A stretch of 64,000 nucleotides of DNA from Sepiola atlantica (GCA_963556195.1 OY744529.1:58699080-58763079); one strand, 5' to 3'; shown: positions 1-12,914, counted from the first letter of the stretch. The notes: generated by a model from the sequence alone, not told the origin. A program made the numbers and translations.

Positions 1-2672
<2,672 letters not shown>

Positions 2673-2699
2673 GGAAGCATTTTCTCTGTAATATAAATG

Positions 2700-3375
2700 T
2701 TGTTGAATATGACAGACAACTTATGTCTGGATATCCTTGTGTAGATCTTTTCCATTTTGGCGAATTAGGGTCTTTGTTTCGGTGGAGAATTGGACGATGA
2801 ATCTGCCATGACTGTAAGTGTCCTAAGTACTTACAGGCCCATCTGGGTCCATCTTCAAGTGAATCAGGTAAATACCATACTTTTAATGTCAATATTAATA
2901 GGTAGTTTTGGCGGGAATTATATTATTAATGCGAAACTAAATTTAGAAACTATAATCATTTTAGGATGATATCACTAGTGTTAAAGTTAATTTTGTTAAT
3001 TGCTGTTCTTTTGGTTTTGATGTATATACAGTTTTTGTTTATTATTGGTATGTTCTAATATTGTGGTGTTTTATACTAAGAGTTTTCGGAATTAGGAATA
3101 GGGACAAGAATGCTGATTAGAAAGGTACTGAACTATGGTGCTGGTAGGGGATAGATGAATTGTCAACCTCCTCAACAAAGTTGTAGTAGGCAAGCCAACA
3201 TATATGTTTTTTTTTGCTGTCGGAAACACATTCTCCAAATAGGCATTTGAACTCATATACGAGGTTCGTCCTATCTAAAACTCTGGTCGAGGGGGAAGAA
3301 TTATTTTTAATAATAAGGTTAGCGAGTTTTAATTTACTTTAGTAAATAATAAGTTTTATATTTTTATTTGGATCT
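2700..3375 (-). pseudogene. Penelope-like element, C-terminal GIY-YIG part and 3' UTR (fragment 2 of 2)
   Basis: Reading the minus strand from 3375 gives PTDPNKNIKLIIY, then NNSSP, then VYEFKCLFGEC. After a frame change in an A9 run comes YVGLPTTTLLRRLTIHL, the style of the GIY-YIG endonuclease region of Penelope-like elements. The frame ends near 2956-2958 after INKINFNTSDIILK, matching the usual C-terminus of such elements. The 3' UTR (2955 to about 2700) contains a TGAAGATGGACCCAGATGGG stretch. Stops interrupt the frame near 3340 and 3100. The fragment is contiguous in protein sense with the piece starting at 7651; the LTR element 3381-7645 separates them. Family assignment is from remembered motif style. 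Confidence 0.75.
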
Positions 3376-3380
3376 GTAGG
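3376..3380 (+). repeat. Target-site duplication, left copy (GTAGG)
   Basis: GTAGG immediately before the 5' LTR; the same five bases follow the 3' LTR at 7646-7650. A 5-bp duplication is normal for Ty3/gypsy and BEL integrases. Confidence 0.95.
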
Positions 3381-3681
3381 TGTAGGGAACATGAGGGGGG
3401 CTTACCTACGAAGCGTCCTCGCATGTGTCTGTCCTGTGCACGGATGAAAGAAGGAAATCCAACATGGCGTCCGTGAGCCTTTGTAGCATGCGGTTCACGC
3501 AGAGTCACGCAGAATCTCGCAAAGTCTCGTTACATTTACATGCAAATTAGGTGTGCCTCGGTATATAAAAGCAGGTCTCGTACCGTCTCATTCGAGTCGG
3601 TGCGAAGCAAGTGCACATAACGAACAGTGAGAGCTGCTTTGAAAGTTGACAGAGTGATTTGCAACCTTCGTCATTACTACA
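3381..3681 (+). repeat. 5' LTR
   Basis: Begins TGTAGGGAAC and ends ATTACTACA; 301 bp, equal in length to the copy at 7345-7645. A TATATAAAA box lies at 3562-3570, so transcription probably starts near 3590-3600. Eight of the 12 LTR differences are A here against G in the 3' LTR, and six of those lie in CpG context. Confidence 0.95.
3562..3570 (+). promoter_or_regulatory. LTR TATA box
   Basis: TATATAAAA inside the 5' LTR; an identical box is in the 3' LTR at 7526-7534. Position about 110 bp before the LTR end is reasonable for an LTR promoter. Confidence 0.7.
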
Positions 3682-3693
3682 AGCTATTTCGGC
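3682..3693 (+). other. Candidate primer-binding site complementary to the 5' end of tRNA-Phe
   Basis: AGCTATTTCGGC directly abuts the 5' LTR. It is the exact reverse complement of GCCGAAATAGCT, the first 12 bases of eukaryotic cytosolic tRNA-Phe(GAA). Complementarity stops precisely at the LTR boundary, because tRNA base 13 (C) faces A3681. A conventional site would begin TGG and match a tRNA 3' end; none is present before the gag start at 3695. The tRNA sequence is recalled, and use as primer is inferred. Confidence 0.6.
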
Positions 3694-3694
3694 G

Positions 3695-4384
3695 ATGGAC
3701 AAATTTGACTTGAGATTAATACCCGAGTTCGACGGCTCCCCCTCCGGACCCTCTGTAGTCGAGTGGTGGGAGAAAGCCGAGCGCGTCTGCAGACTTTGCA
3801 AGATAAAGGATCCTGCACTGGTCATCCCGCTGAGGCTGACCAAAGGAGCATATTCGGTGTATCAGCAGCTCGAAGACGAACCAGGCCTGGAGGAAGTTAG
3901 GCAGGCGCTATACGCAGCCTTTGCTGTCGACCCTTTCGTCACCGAACGGCGGCTTGGCCTAGATGAGACTGTGGACGTCTACCTGACCGATTTGAGGAGG
4001 CTAGCCGCGCCGTTTGGTGGAACAAGCGAGTGAATACTGGGATGCGCTTTTCTGACTGGACTCCCACACGGCGCCAGCAGACTGCTGCGAGCATCGTCCA
4101 GACTCAGTGAGATTGGGCTTGACGAGTTGTTGGCCAGAGCCCGAAACATTTTGAAAAAGGACACAGAGTCGGTTTCGGCAGCTGCGGAAGCGTCTTCACC
4201 ACCAACAGAAGATGTGAGATGCTACAAATGTGGCGGGCCGAATCATTTTTCAAAAGACTGCCGAAGGCGAAGCGGTGCAAAGGACGCGCCCTATCGAGGA
4301 TCGTTAAAACGCGTGCGTTGCTACTGGTGCAACAAGCTGGGTCATGTGGCAAGGGGTTGTCCGGGAAACGAGCAAAGGGAGTAA
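3695..4384 (+). pseudogene. gag of the LTR element (one internal stop)
   Basis: Gag packages element RNA into virus-like particles. The likely start is ATG 3695 (MDKFDLRLIPEFDG), two bases past the candidate primer site; an upstream in-frame ATG at 3659 lies inside the LTR. TGA at 4031-4033 interrupts the frame, which continues in phase to TAA 4382-4384. Two CX2CX4HX4C zinc knuckles (CYKC...HFSKDC and CYWC...HVARGC) lie near the end and would bind nucleic acid. A G GGA AAC heptamer at 4363-4369 precedes the stop and would shift ribosomes into the protease frame. Confidence 0.85.
4363..4369 (+). promoter_or_regulatory. Candidate -1 ribosomal frameshift heptamer GGGAAAC
   Basis: In the gag frame the codons are CCG GGA AAC, so the heptamer has the canonical X XXY YYZ phase. 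Slipping back one base enters the pol frame, which is open here and encodes the protease. The gag stop is 12 bases beyond (4382). A perfect 7-bp stem (4389-4395 with 4425-4431) lies 19 bases downstream, somewhat farther than the usual spacing. Confidence 0.75.
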
Positions 4385-7278
4385 GCTATAGCGCCAGTCT
4401 TCTCCCCAGATCGTTGCCAAATAAGGCGCTACCCACAGTGAGCATGCGCGTAAACGGGCGTGAGTGCTTCGCGCTCATAGACACCGGGTGCACGCAGACC
4501 CTCGTGTGCAAGGCATGCTGTGACGTATGGGATAAGGAAAGGATCCCGGTATTGATGGTTGGCGATGGCTCGATTGCCTCTTGTGGCGTTAGCATCATTC
4601 GCGCAGGTGTCGGCGATGGGCCCACATTAACCGTATGAGCCTTGGTTGTAAACGGTGACCTGCTCGGTTACGACCTGCTCCTAGGAATGGACGTCATCAA
4701 GGAATTGGGTGGTGTACGCATTGATGGTGAGGGTAGGGCACATTTCGCAAAAGCGGGCCTTGCTCTGAGTTCAGCTATGAAGCTGGAACAGCCTGATTTT
4801 TGTGCGGAATTCGACCAGCGCACAAAGTCTTGGACAGCCTCCTGGAAGTGGTCGGAGGAGCAGCCACCCGAGAAATTATGCAATAAGGTGCCAGAATACA
4901 AAATTCCCCCCGGAGCTCGTGCAGAATACGACAAGGAACTACAAACTTGGATTAGTAATGGATGGCTAGTTCCTTATTCAGAGAAGGAATTGGGTCCCCC
5001 AAAGTGCCTAATCCCGTTAATAGCGGTTATCCAACAGAATAAGCAGAAGGTGAGGCCGGTGCTCGACTATCGAGAATTGAATGAGCACGTCGACCCTTTT
5101 ACAGCTTGCGCGGACGTATGCACTGAAAAGTTGAGGGAATGGCGGCAAGCGAGATCTAATATATCTGTACTGGATCTTCACAAAGCATACCTTCAAGTGT
5201 GTGTACACAGATCACTATGGCCCTATCAAACGGTGCTCATCAAGGGGAAAAGGTATTGCCTAACCCGCATGGGATTTGGACTTAATGTGGCGCCATCAAT
5301 TATGCAAATGATTGTTGACGCCATTCTGACTAAGGATGAGCGCATTCAGCGAGCAACGTCTGCATATATTGATGACGTGTACATGGACGAGGAAATTGTA
5401 TCTGCGGCGCACATGAGGGAGCATCTCTACAACTTTGGCTTTCTCAGTAAGGAACCGGAAAGGCTACAGGATGGCACACGGGTACTTGGTTTGCAGGTCT
5501 GGGAGCAAGATGACGTTCTGTATTGGAAACGAGGAAATGAAACCCCGGACATGCCTTGTATTGTTACACGACGAAACGTATTTTCCTTGTGCGGAAAGTT
5601 AGTTGGACACCTTTCTGTGGGCGGCTGGCTTCGTGTTGCAGTGGCATTTATTAAGCGAAGAGCCTCCAACGTCACCACTGGATGGGATGACGAAACTCAT
5701 GACGTCCCTCTCAATACAATGCTCAAAGAGGTCCTCACCAGGGTGCACAAGGAAGACCCAGCGTGGGGCAGATGGTGCGTCGACAGCCAGAACCTTAGTG
5801 TGTGGGTTGATGCAAGCTCTCTCGCCATTGGCGTATCGGTGGTCCATGATGGAACGGTGGTGAAAGACGCTTGCTGGTTACGCCCAGAAAAGGACTCCCA
5901 GCACATAAACCTGGCAGAACTTGATTCAGTTATCAAGGGGATAAACTTGGCAATTCTTTGGAAGACGACCACCCTGCGACTATTCACGGATTCTGCTTGC
6001 GTCCATAAGTGGATTTCAGATACTCTCACCGGGAGGGCCAGAGTACGAACCAAAGCCACGAGCGAGATGCTCATCCGACGGCGGCTCGACACGATCATGA
6101 AGCTGGTGAACGAATATGCGCTGTCAATAGAGGTGTCCCTGGTCAAATCCAGCCTGAACAAAGCAGATTGTTTGACGAGAGTACCTCAAAGATGGCTTGA
6201 TGCCATAAGAAAGACTATTGAACCCATGTAGCCCGCCTGCGCCGCTTCCATGAGCCCTGTTCGATCTAATCACATCAAAGAAGTCCACCAACAAACCGGG
6301 CACCCTGGGGTCAAGCGGACTCTATATTTCGCTAAGTTGGTTGAACCAGGAGTACAGAAGGCAGACGTCAGGAAAGTGGTCAAAGATTGTGTAGCATGCC
6401 AATCCATTGATCCAGCACCCGTTCGCTGGGAGAAAGGAAAGCTGGGAGTGGAAAGCCATTGGAGCCGGCTGGCGATGGATATTACTCACCACAACGGCGA
6501 GGATTTCCTGACTCTCATTGATTGCGGTCCATCCAGGTTTGCGATATGGCGCATGCTGCGCCGGCAAGATGCAGCCATCATCGTCCGTCAGTTAAACAGT
6601 ATTTTTCTTGAACGTGGCCCCCCCAACGGAGATATTAACCGACAATGGCGCTACATTCACTAGTGAGCAGTTCAGAAAGTTTGCTGATGGCTGGGGAGTA
6701 CACCTGAGGTTTCGATGCGCCCACGTACCGAGTGGAAATGGGGTCATCGAGCGGAATCACAGAACCGTCAAAACCATCGTGGCCAGGACGGGCTGCACGG
6801 TATTTGAAACAGTCTACCTGTATAACGTAACCCCAAAGGATAATGTTTCACCCTCTACAGCGCCGGCTGACACCTTGCACAGGTATCACGTCAGGGTGAA
6901 AGGCATAGAGACTAACCCGCTGCCCGAACTGGAAGTAACCAAAGAGAAACTGAAAAAAGGGGATGTCGTCTGGATTAAGAACCAGCGCGGCAAGTGTACG
7001 ACGGAGTTGAACGCGTCACTGAGGTAATCAGCCCACAGGCAGTATGAGTCGACGGTATATCCCGTCACATTAAAGACCTACGGTTAGCAATGCAACCATC
7101 ACTGGACGACAAGAGCGAGTCAGAGTCAAAGAGCAGTGAGGCATCGCTCTGGCTTGCAGCAGCCCCATCAGACAGTGACTCGGATATCAGCAGTATCCCA
7201 GCGGACGCGATGTTTCTCGACCCTCAGACCGCGGGCGAGAGCACAAGCGAGGATGAGGCTTGCGTTGTCCCCCTCTAA
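4370..7278 (+). pseudogene. pol: protease, RT, RNase H, integrase (decayed)
   Basis: Pol is in the -1 frame relative to gag. The protease has FALIDTGCTQTLVC near 4470-4515. TGA 4636-4638 then interrupts the same frame. RT (about 4930-5700) has VRPVLDYRELN and AYIDDVYMD with an intact YIDD. RNase H (about 5790-6150) has LSVWVDASSLAIGVSV and LRLFTDSACVHKW. TAG 6229-6231 (probably from CAG) precedes the integrase zinc finger (HQQTGHPG...CVACQ) and core with D at LAMDITH, D at LTDNGATF and E at PSGNGVIERNH. The core's second D is reached only by a frame change at the C7 run near 6620. After another shift near 7000, a Ser/Asp-rich tail ends at the stop 7276-7278. Not functional as it stands. Confidence 0.88.
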
Positions 7279-7329
7279 AGAAGCAACCGGCGAAGGCGAT
7301 CGGTGCCTCCCTGCCATCTCTGTGATTAT

Positions 7330-7344
7330 GAGATCAGGAGGGAG
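7330..7344 (+). other. Polypurine tract
   Basis: GAGATCAGGAGGGAG immediately before the 3' LTR, with an AGGAGGGAG core: the expected plus-strand priming site for reverse transcription. Confidence 0.7.
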
Positions 7345-7645
7345 TGTAGGGAACATGAGGGGGGCTTACCTACGAAGCGTCCTCGCGTGTGTCTGTCCTG
7401 ACCGCGGATGAAAGAAGGAAATCCAACATGGCGTCCGTGAGCCTTTGTAGCATGCGGTTCACGCAGAGTCACGCAGAGTTTCGCAAAGTCTCGTTTCATT
7501 TACATGCAAATTAGGTGTGCCTCGGTATATAAAAGCGGGTCTCGTACCGTCTCATTCGGGTCGGTGCGAAGCAAGTGCACGTAACGAACGGTGAGAGCTG
7601 CTTTGAAAGTTGACAGAGTGATTTGCGACCTTCGTCATTACTACA
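7345..7645 (+). repeat. 3' LTR
   Basis: 301-bp partner of 3381-3681 with the same TG...CA ends, followed by GTAGG (7646-7650). About 4% divergence between the two LTRs dates the insertion as not recent. Confidence 0.95.
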
Positions 7646-7650
7646 GTAGG

Positions 7651-8520
7651 AAGTACGTTTTTCTTAATAATATTTTTTAATACCTGTTCATCAATTTTAT
7701 ATTATGATGAAACTGGTTACAGGAGAATAATTTTATAAATGTGTTAGGGGGAGGATTGGATTTATTAATATGGTTGCGGGAATTATTTCTAAACTGTCTA
7801 ATTTGTTGGCCAATTATATAATTATGGAAGCCATTATTCATTAGAGTTTGTTTGATATTGTTGAGTTGATGTTGGAAGATAGTTGGGGAGAGGAAATTAA
7901 TTTAGCTCGAGTTAATAAGTTTTTAATAATGCCTATTTTATATCTGAAGGGGCATTCGCTAAGTAAGTTAAGGATGCATGCATTTTTATTAGTAGTTTTT
8001 GATACGTGGATGTGGAGAATTGATGGTGGTTTGTGTCTATAAGAACATCCCAAAAAAGAGATTTTGTTGTTAATGTTTAATTAATACGTGAAATTAAGTA
8101 TGGAGTTATTTTGGAAGGTAGTTTTAATTTATTAATTTCATTTCTGTTAGTAGTAAGTATTAAGAAATCGTCTACGTATCGTAGATATATCGATGGTTTT
8201 ATGATTAGATTGAATACTTTATTTTCTAGGCGAAAAATGTAAAAGTTACTATATGTTAGACCTAGCACAGATTCCATCGCGACGTCATCTTTTTGAATAT
8301 AGATATTGCCGCGATGATCATAGAAGGGAACTTCAGTAGTGCAGGCCAACAGAATTTTATGCAAGGTGTTAAGGTTAATTTTGAGGGGCCGATTATTTTG
8401 GTTATTATAGATATTATTAATGATTATGTCAGTAGTTTCGTTAACGGGTACGTTAGTAAAAAGGGGTTCAACATAAAAGAGGAAATTACAACATGTTTCG
8501 GTTTTTTACTTCTTAGAGTT
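7651..8520 (-). pseudogene. Penelope-like element reverse transcriptase region (fragment 1 of 2)
   Basis: Minus-strand translation (clearest at 8077-8364) gives IYIQKDDVAMESVLG, IFRLENKVF and YLRYVDDFLILTT, matching the RT signature of Penelope-like elements with YVDD. Further downstream (lower coordinates) the frame drifts but retains a segment ending in KILLRKTYFL just before 7650. That joins in sense to PTDPNKNIKL at 3375, proving the LTR element landed inside this gene. Stops and frameshifts are frequent, so it is a relic. Penelope-like proteins combine this RT with a GIY-YIG nuclease, found here in the 2956-3375 piece. Confidence 0.78.
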
Positions 8521-8628
8521 TGAATTTGTTCATTTGTAGATTTAATACTATAAAGGTAAGGAATATATGGGGATATCAAATCGTTGATGGTTTTTGACAG
8601 TTGGTAAGTGAGTGTACGGATTTGAGAG

Positions 8629-8631
<3 letters not shown>

Positions 8632-8674
<43 letters not shown>
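8632..8674. repeat. (TA)n microsatellite at the left mariner junction
   Basis: About 21 TA units directly abutting the mariner terminus. Mariner inserts at TA, so the element probably landed in a (TA)n tract, the other half being at 10073-10128. Confidence 0.95.
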
Positions 8675-8678
<4 letters not shown>

Positions 8679-8845
8679 GTTGATTCATAAGTAATTTCCG
8701 ATTTTGTTGATAGAATTTAGAAGCGTTGTTTGGTCATTTTAAAACGCCTAGTCAAGTCTAAATTTGAATAAAAGTTTTTTTTCTATTTTTCAAAGCTATT
8801 TTATCACTTGTATTGCAGTAAAATTATACATTTATAGCCCTTAAT

Positions 8846-9890
8846 ATGGAAAGGCTGAAACTGAATATTTGACATGTGTTGTTGTGGGAGTTTAAACAAG
8901 AAAATGGTGCTGCAACGATTGCGAGGAAAATATGCAGCATATATGGTCAATATGTCATAACAGATGAAAATATGCAGCATATATGGTCAATATGTCATAA
9001 CAGATGAAAATATGCAGCATATATGGTCAATATGTCATAACAGATGAAAATATGCAGCATATATGGTCAATATGTCATAACAGATGAAAATATGCAGCAT
9101 ATATGGTCAATATGTCATAACAGATGAACAAACAAAAACCTGGTTTACAAAGTTTCATTCTGGAGATTTGATCTTGAAAGATAAGTCGAGGTACGCATCG
9201 AACATCGATGAAGATGTTTAAATACGTTAGTGGAGAATTATCCTCATCTAAGCACTCGTGAATTGACAGAAGAACTCAATACTTCACAGCCAACCATATG
9301 CCGCCACTTAGAAAAGATGGGTAAGATTAGCAAACTAGGCGTCTGGATTCCTCATTCCTTAAATGAGAAAAATAAAGCAGATCGTCTTTCTATCACAACA
9401 AGTCATCTTTCCAGGCAGTAAAATAATCCTTTCTTTATTGTGTCATAACAGGTGATGTAAAATGGGTTTCCTATGACAATATTCAACACAAAATGTAGTA
9501 GGTTGATAAAGGTAAATCTCCACAACACACCCCAAAACCTGAGATTTTGTGAAGAAAGATTTTACAGTGTGTTTGGTGGGATACTCGTGGCATTATCCAT
9601 CATGAGTTTTTAGATAGCAACCAAACACTAAATGCAAACTTATATGTTGAGCAATTGCAGTGTGTGGACAAACTCTGAGAAAAAATGCCGGCACTTGTCA
9701 ATAGGAAAAAGGTTGTCCTCCTCCATAATGACGCAAGACCACACACTGCAAAAGTGATGCAGGAAAACATTTTGCAACTTAGCTGGTCTGTTTATCCCAT
9801 CCACCATATTCCTTTGACCTTGCCCCGACTGATTTTCACCTCTTTAGAATGTAGTTCAAAGTAGAAAATTCACTAAAGACAAACAGGTGA
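8846..9890 (+). pseudogene. mariner transposase (pseudogene)
   Basis: The transposase would cut and paste the element at TA sites. The start MERLKLNI is followed by an early TGA, likely an Arg CGA, then HVLLWEFKQENGAATIARKICSIYG. After the tandem insertion (8926-9126) come WFTKFHSGD and a helix-turn-helix segment (9230-9421) with TRELTEELNTSQPTICRHL and LGVWIPHSLNE. The catalytic domain is fragmentary: GDVKWVSYDN supplies the first Asp, but the second motif reads HNDARPH where mariners normally have HDNARPH. The third motif region (SPDLAPSDY in relatives) is scrambled. Multiple stops; inactive. Confidence 0.85.
8926..9126 (+). repeat. 40-bp tandem repeat, about five copies, inside the transposase gene
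   Basis: Near-identical 40-bp units (AAAATATGCAGCATATATGG core) run head to tail. The unit overlaps codons for the conserved KICSIYG region, so it is an internal amplification of coding DNA. Four extra units (160 bp) also shift the frame. Confidence 0.95.
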
Positions 9891-10068
9891 AAAGCTTTCT
9901 TTAATCAAATTTTATTCAGATGGTATTAAAAAGTTAATTGGTTAATGAGAAAAGGTCATTAAAATCAATGGCGAATATACAATTGATTAACATTTGTTAA
10001 TTCGGTTTGTATTATAAATTTTTAAATTGAATTAAAGATCATAAAATACAAATTATTGATGAATTGAC

Positions 10069-10072
<4 letters not shown>

Positions 10073-10128
<56 letters not shown>
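10073..10128. repeat. (TA)n microsatellite at the right mariner junction
   Basis: About 27 TA units; counterpart of 8632-8674. Confidence 0.95.
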
Positions 10129-10130
<2 letters not shown>

Positions 10131-10219
10131 TGGTATTGCTTATTCTATATAAGCTCACAGAATCGGATGTAATTAGCGTTATATATTAGCATTGTAATTA
10201 GCGTTATATATATAGGCAT

Positions 10220-11210
10220 GATGGCTTAGCTATAATTAGAAATACTAATGGCCCCAAGGATGAAAGAATTTTAAAATTCATACACGTAACTATTTAAAGG
10301 GATTTAGGACTTTAAATTGAAACTATAGCAGCAGTAAAGATCACAAATTTTCTAGATGTCATTTAACTTTAACTAGTATAATTATAAACCATATATGAAA
10401 GATAATTACGACCGAAATCGAATCATTCACATAACGTAATTAAGCATATTCCAATATCAATTAGTCATAGGATTAGTAATAATTGCTATAATGATTACAT
10501 TTTTAATAGTAATAGTCATACCTACAATAATGCTTTACAAAATAGTGGTTATTTTAACACCAACATTGAATACCATGATAGAAGGAATAAGAATACTAGA
10601 AAGAAAAATCGAAATCGAAGAATCATTTGTCACCCACCCGTTTAATCTACTAGTAAAATCTAAAATTGGATACTTGTTCCTTAATCTTTTAAATCGACAT
10701 TTCCCAATAAATAACCCATTACATAAAACATTTAAAAAAAAAACACCATTAAACTTAATTATAGTTGTACAAATAACATAGAAAAACAATTAAGAGTCAT
10801 AATGGACAGATATTAAGAAGTAATGATAACAATAGAATTAACAACATACAAAATAATGATAACAACAATGAATGTAGTTGTAGAGATAAGAATAAATACC
10901 CGTTGCAGGAAAAATGTTTAACCAAAAATATAGTGTATTTAGGAACTGTGTTCCCAGAAAACAATCCTAATTTTTTTTACATAGGTGGTACAGATATAGA
11001 AACCACAAATTTTCATTTAATAACCCAGCAGATGATAATAATGCACAACCCCACCTGTTTTCTTTGTCTTAGTGAAAAATTGGCTATTGTTATCTTCCCT
11101 GATAAAATTGTTTATTTAATCAGCGAGATAGATTTTATTTGTAGGCACTTCAAACGGTCAACCCTGTATAAGTTCATGAACAATCTCGTAAATTTAATAT
11201 AAATAACTTG
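10220..11210 (+). pseudogene. Second Penelope-like relic: RT C-terminal region and GIY-YIG nuclease
   Basis: Fragments in shifting frames read NGPKDERI, then ITNFLDVI, then NPLHKTF with KLNYSCTNN, then CSCRDKNKYPLQEKCL. The last part reads NIVYLGTVFPENN..FFYIGGTD, in which the IVY and FYIGG motifs match the GIY-YIG nuclease core of Penelope-like elements. The longest open pieces are 10491-10781 and 10903-11202. Frames change several times, so it is not functional. It is in the opposite orientation to the other Penelope-like relic and lies just right of the mariner. Identification rests on recalled family motifs. Confidence 0.75.
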
Positions 11211-11254
11211 AAAATATAGCATAAGAATTAAAGCATCTCTTGATGAGTATAAAC

Positions 11255-11675
11255 TTTCCTTTGATACCATCTGGTGTTACTAGGGGAAATTATCGATTTG
11301 TCCATCAAATAACAGAAATATATTGGAACATAAAAAAACGAAATTCATTTTTTAAAAATAGATTTTCTTCATTTCATAAAGCATAAATAAAATTAAATAC
11401 AAAAAAACTTTTATTGGTATTTTTAAGGTTTAAAATAAACGAATTCATTTGGATTCGTCAAAGCTGTTAGCTGTTTTAGGGCTGTCTGTAAGACAAGTAA
11501 TTGTTTTAAAGAAAACACCATCGCGCTAATAGTTTATTTATTTCTTTGACTTCATATTGCAAATCTTATTTTTAACTTTTTTTTCAAGGCAAAAATTGCA
11601 AACATGACTATATTTGAAATTATTTCCGATCAGCAATGTACCTCCACACGTGCAATGGTGTAAGAATACTGCTAG
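11255..11675 (+). mobile_element. Helitron-like non-autonomous copy, 3' part
   Basis: Ends GAATACTGCTAG followed by T, as expected for a Helitron (CTRR inserted before T). Upstream sequence is clearly similar in reverse complement to 14415-14930: shared CGAAATTCATTTTTTAAA, GGCAAAAATTG and ATTTGAAAT blocks, with a shared CTAGGGG block near 11280. The left boundary is approximate. Confidence 0.6.
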
Positions 11676-11679
11676 TATT

Positions 11680-11680
<1 letters not shown>

Positions 11681-11761
<81 letters not shown>
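11681..11761. repeat. (TA)n microsatellite
   Basis: About 40 TA units starting six bases past the Helitron-like terminus. Confidence 0.95.
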
Positions 11762-11765
<4 letters not shown>

Positions 11766-12540
11766 TAGTTCTTTTAACTAAATCGTTGTTTTCCCTTGCA
11801 ACCACTGAGAGTTATTTCATGGCTGCTTTTTGACAACTTGTTTCCTTCCAAATAAAAAAATCTTACCCTGGGAGTTCTGATGTTTACCACATGTCAGAAA
11901 AAAAATAGTTGTCACACCCAGAAACAATGGCTGAAAATCGGAGCAACTCGTTGATAGAAAAGATTGGTTGTGGAGGGGGGGGTAGCTAAGGGGAGTAGGT
12001 TTGCTATTTTTCACCTCCATAAAAAACAATCTCATCTATAACCTGACTATTTTATATTTGGTTAATTTTAGAACAAACTCAATACATCTCTCAGTTGGTA
12101 TCGGAAAATTCTTCAACTGCGCATACAGAAATTGTACCATTAAATAGAAATTCACTTACAGCAAATGCGTATCGGTTTCCGAATGTAGACAGTTTAGAAA
12201 AATAAGTTATCATTTGTATATGTTAGATTTTGATTTATATGCAGATACATCATAAGAGTTAAACACTATATCCAACATATAAAGTTATCACGTGATATTT
12301 TAAAAGTTGGACCTAAATAGTATTTAAGCTGGCATATAAAACTTACATTCTAACTTGCCAGTTTTCATTTTTTTATTTTTTATTGTTATACGATGTTATT
12401 AGCACTATAATTGCATACCTCATTACAGTTTATTTGAAAAAATGATGTAGTCCCACTCGGACAGCAGGTAAAATAGAAACATTTTTCAATTATGACCGAA
12501 AATACAAAATCATCAATCGGAATATGTAAAGAGTTGTCTC
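11762..12540. other. No recognisable feature
   Basis: AT-rich sequence without a convincing reading frame or repeat. Confidence 0.5.
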
Positions 12541-12599
12541 TCTTAAAACTAAAGTTTTACTTCTTTTTCTGTTGTTGGCATCCGTCTGTCTGTCAGATT

Positions 12600-12882
12600 A
12601 GTCTGTTTCCGAATTTTAGTGTCTGCTGTGACTGTGCAAGCCTATCCTGGATCGACAGGCTCTGTTGCAGTTGCCACAGATGTAGGTGGTGTCTGGTTGT
12701 GAGAGCTCTGTTGCAGCCCTCTGCTGTCTGTGCTTTCTCCTCTCCCTCCACTGCTGCACTCTCCTTTCCTTATTCCTTTCGGAACATGCCTTTACAGCTC
12801 TTCTCCAGCAGCTGTAGTCTTCAGCCACAGACTCCCAACCTGGTTGGTCAATGCCATTTGCCCTCATGTCTTGCTTAAACAA
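12600..12882 (-). pseudogene. LINE C-terminal fragment with C2H2-type finger
   Basis: The minus-strand reading frame has WRRAVKACSERNKERRVQQW and ends ICGNCNRACRSRIGLHSHSRH. Such a C-terminal zinc-finger tail (CX2C...HX3H) is common at the end of LINE endonuclease-RT proteins of animals. RT and endonuclease are missing. The fragment lies just upstream of a Helitron 3' terminus at 12945 on the plus strand, so it may have been carried or captured there. Confidence 0.65.
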
Positions 12883-12914
12883 ATAAAAACTAAAAACTTA
12901 AATGAGTTCACTGC

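Larger units (their letters stand above)
3381..7645 (+). mobile_element. Complete but decayed LTR retrotransposon (Ty3/gypsy-like)
   Basis: Two 301-bp LTRs (TG...CA, 12 mismatches) flank gag and pol, with an exact 5-bp target duplication. Order is Gag with two zinc knuckles, protease (DTG), RT (YIDD), RNase H, integrase (HHCC, then DDE). RT-RNase H-integrase order fits Ty3/gypsy and BEL/Pao; Ty3/gypsy is favoured but BEL/Pao is not excluded. Several in-frame stops (4031, 4636, 6229, near 7047) and at least two frameshifts (the C7 run near 6620 and around 7000) make this copy non-autonomous. It sits inside a minus-strand Penelope-like element. Confidence 0.93.
8675..10072 (+). mobile_element. 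Decayed mariner (Tc1/mariner) transposon
   Basis: The left terminus begins TTAGGTTGATTCATAAG; the right terminus, read on the minus strand, begins TCAGGTCAATTCATCAA, a diverged inverted repeat. It resembles mariner ends of the TTAGGTTGGTGC type. Both ends are flanked by TA. The interior encodes a broken mariner transposase. The length of 1398 bp includes about 160 bp of extra internal tandem copies. Confidence 0.85.

Noticed and set aside
3659..3694. Upstream ATG at 3659 as gag start
   Set aside because: It lies inside the LTR, upstream of the primer site; ATG 3695 is the better start.
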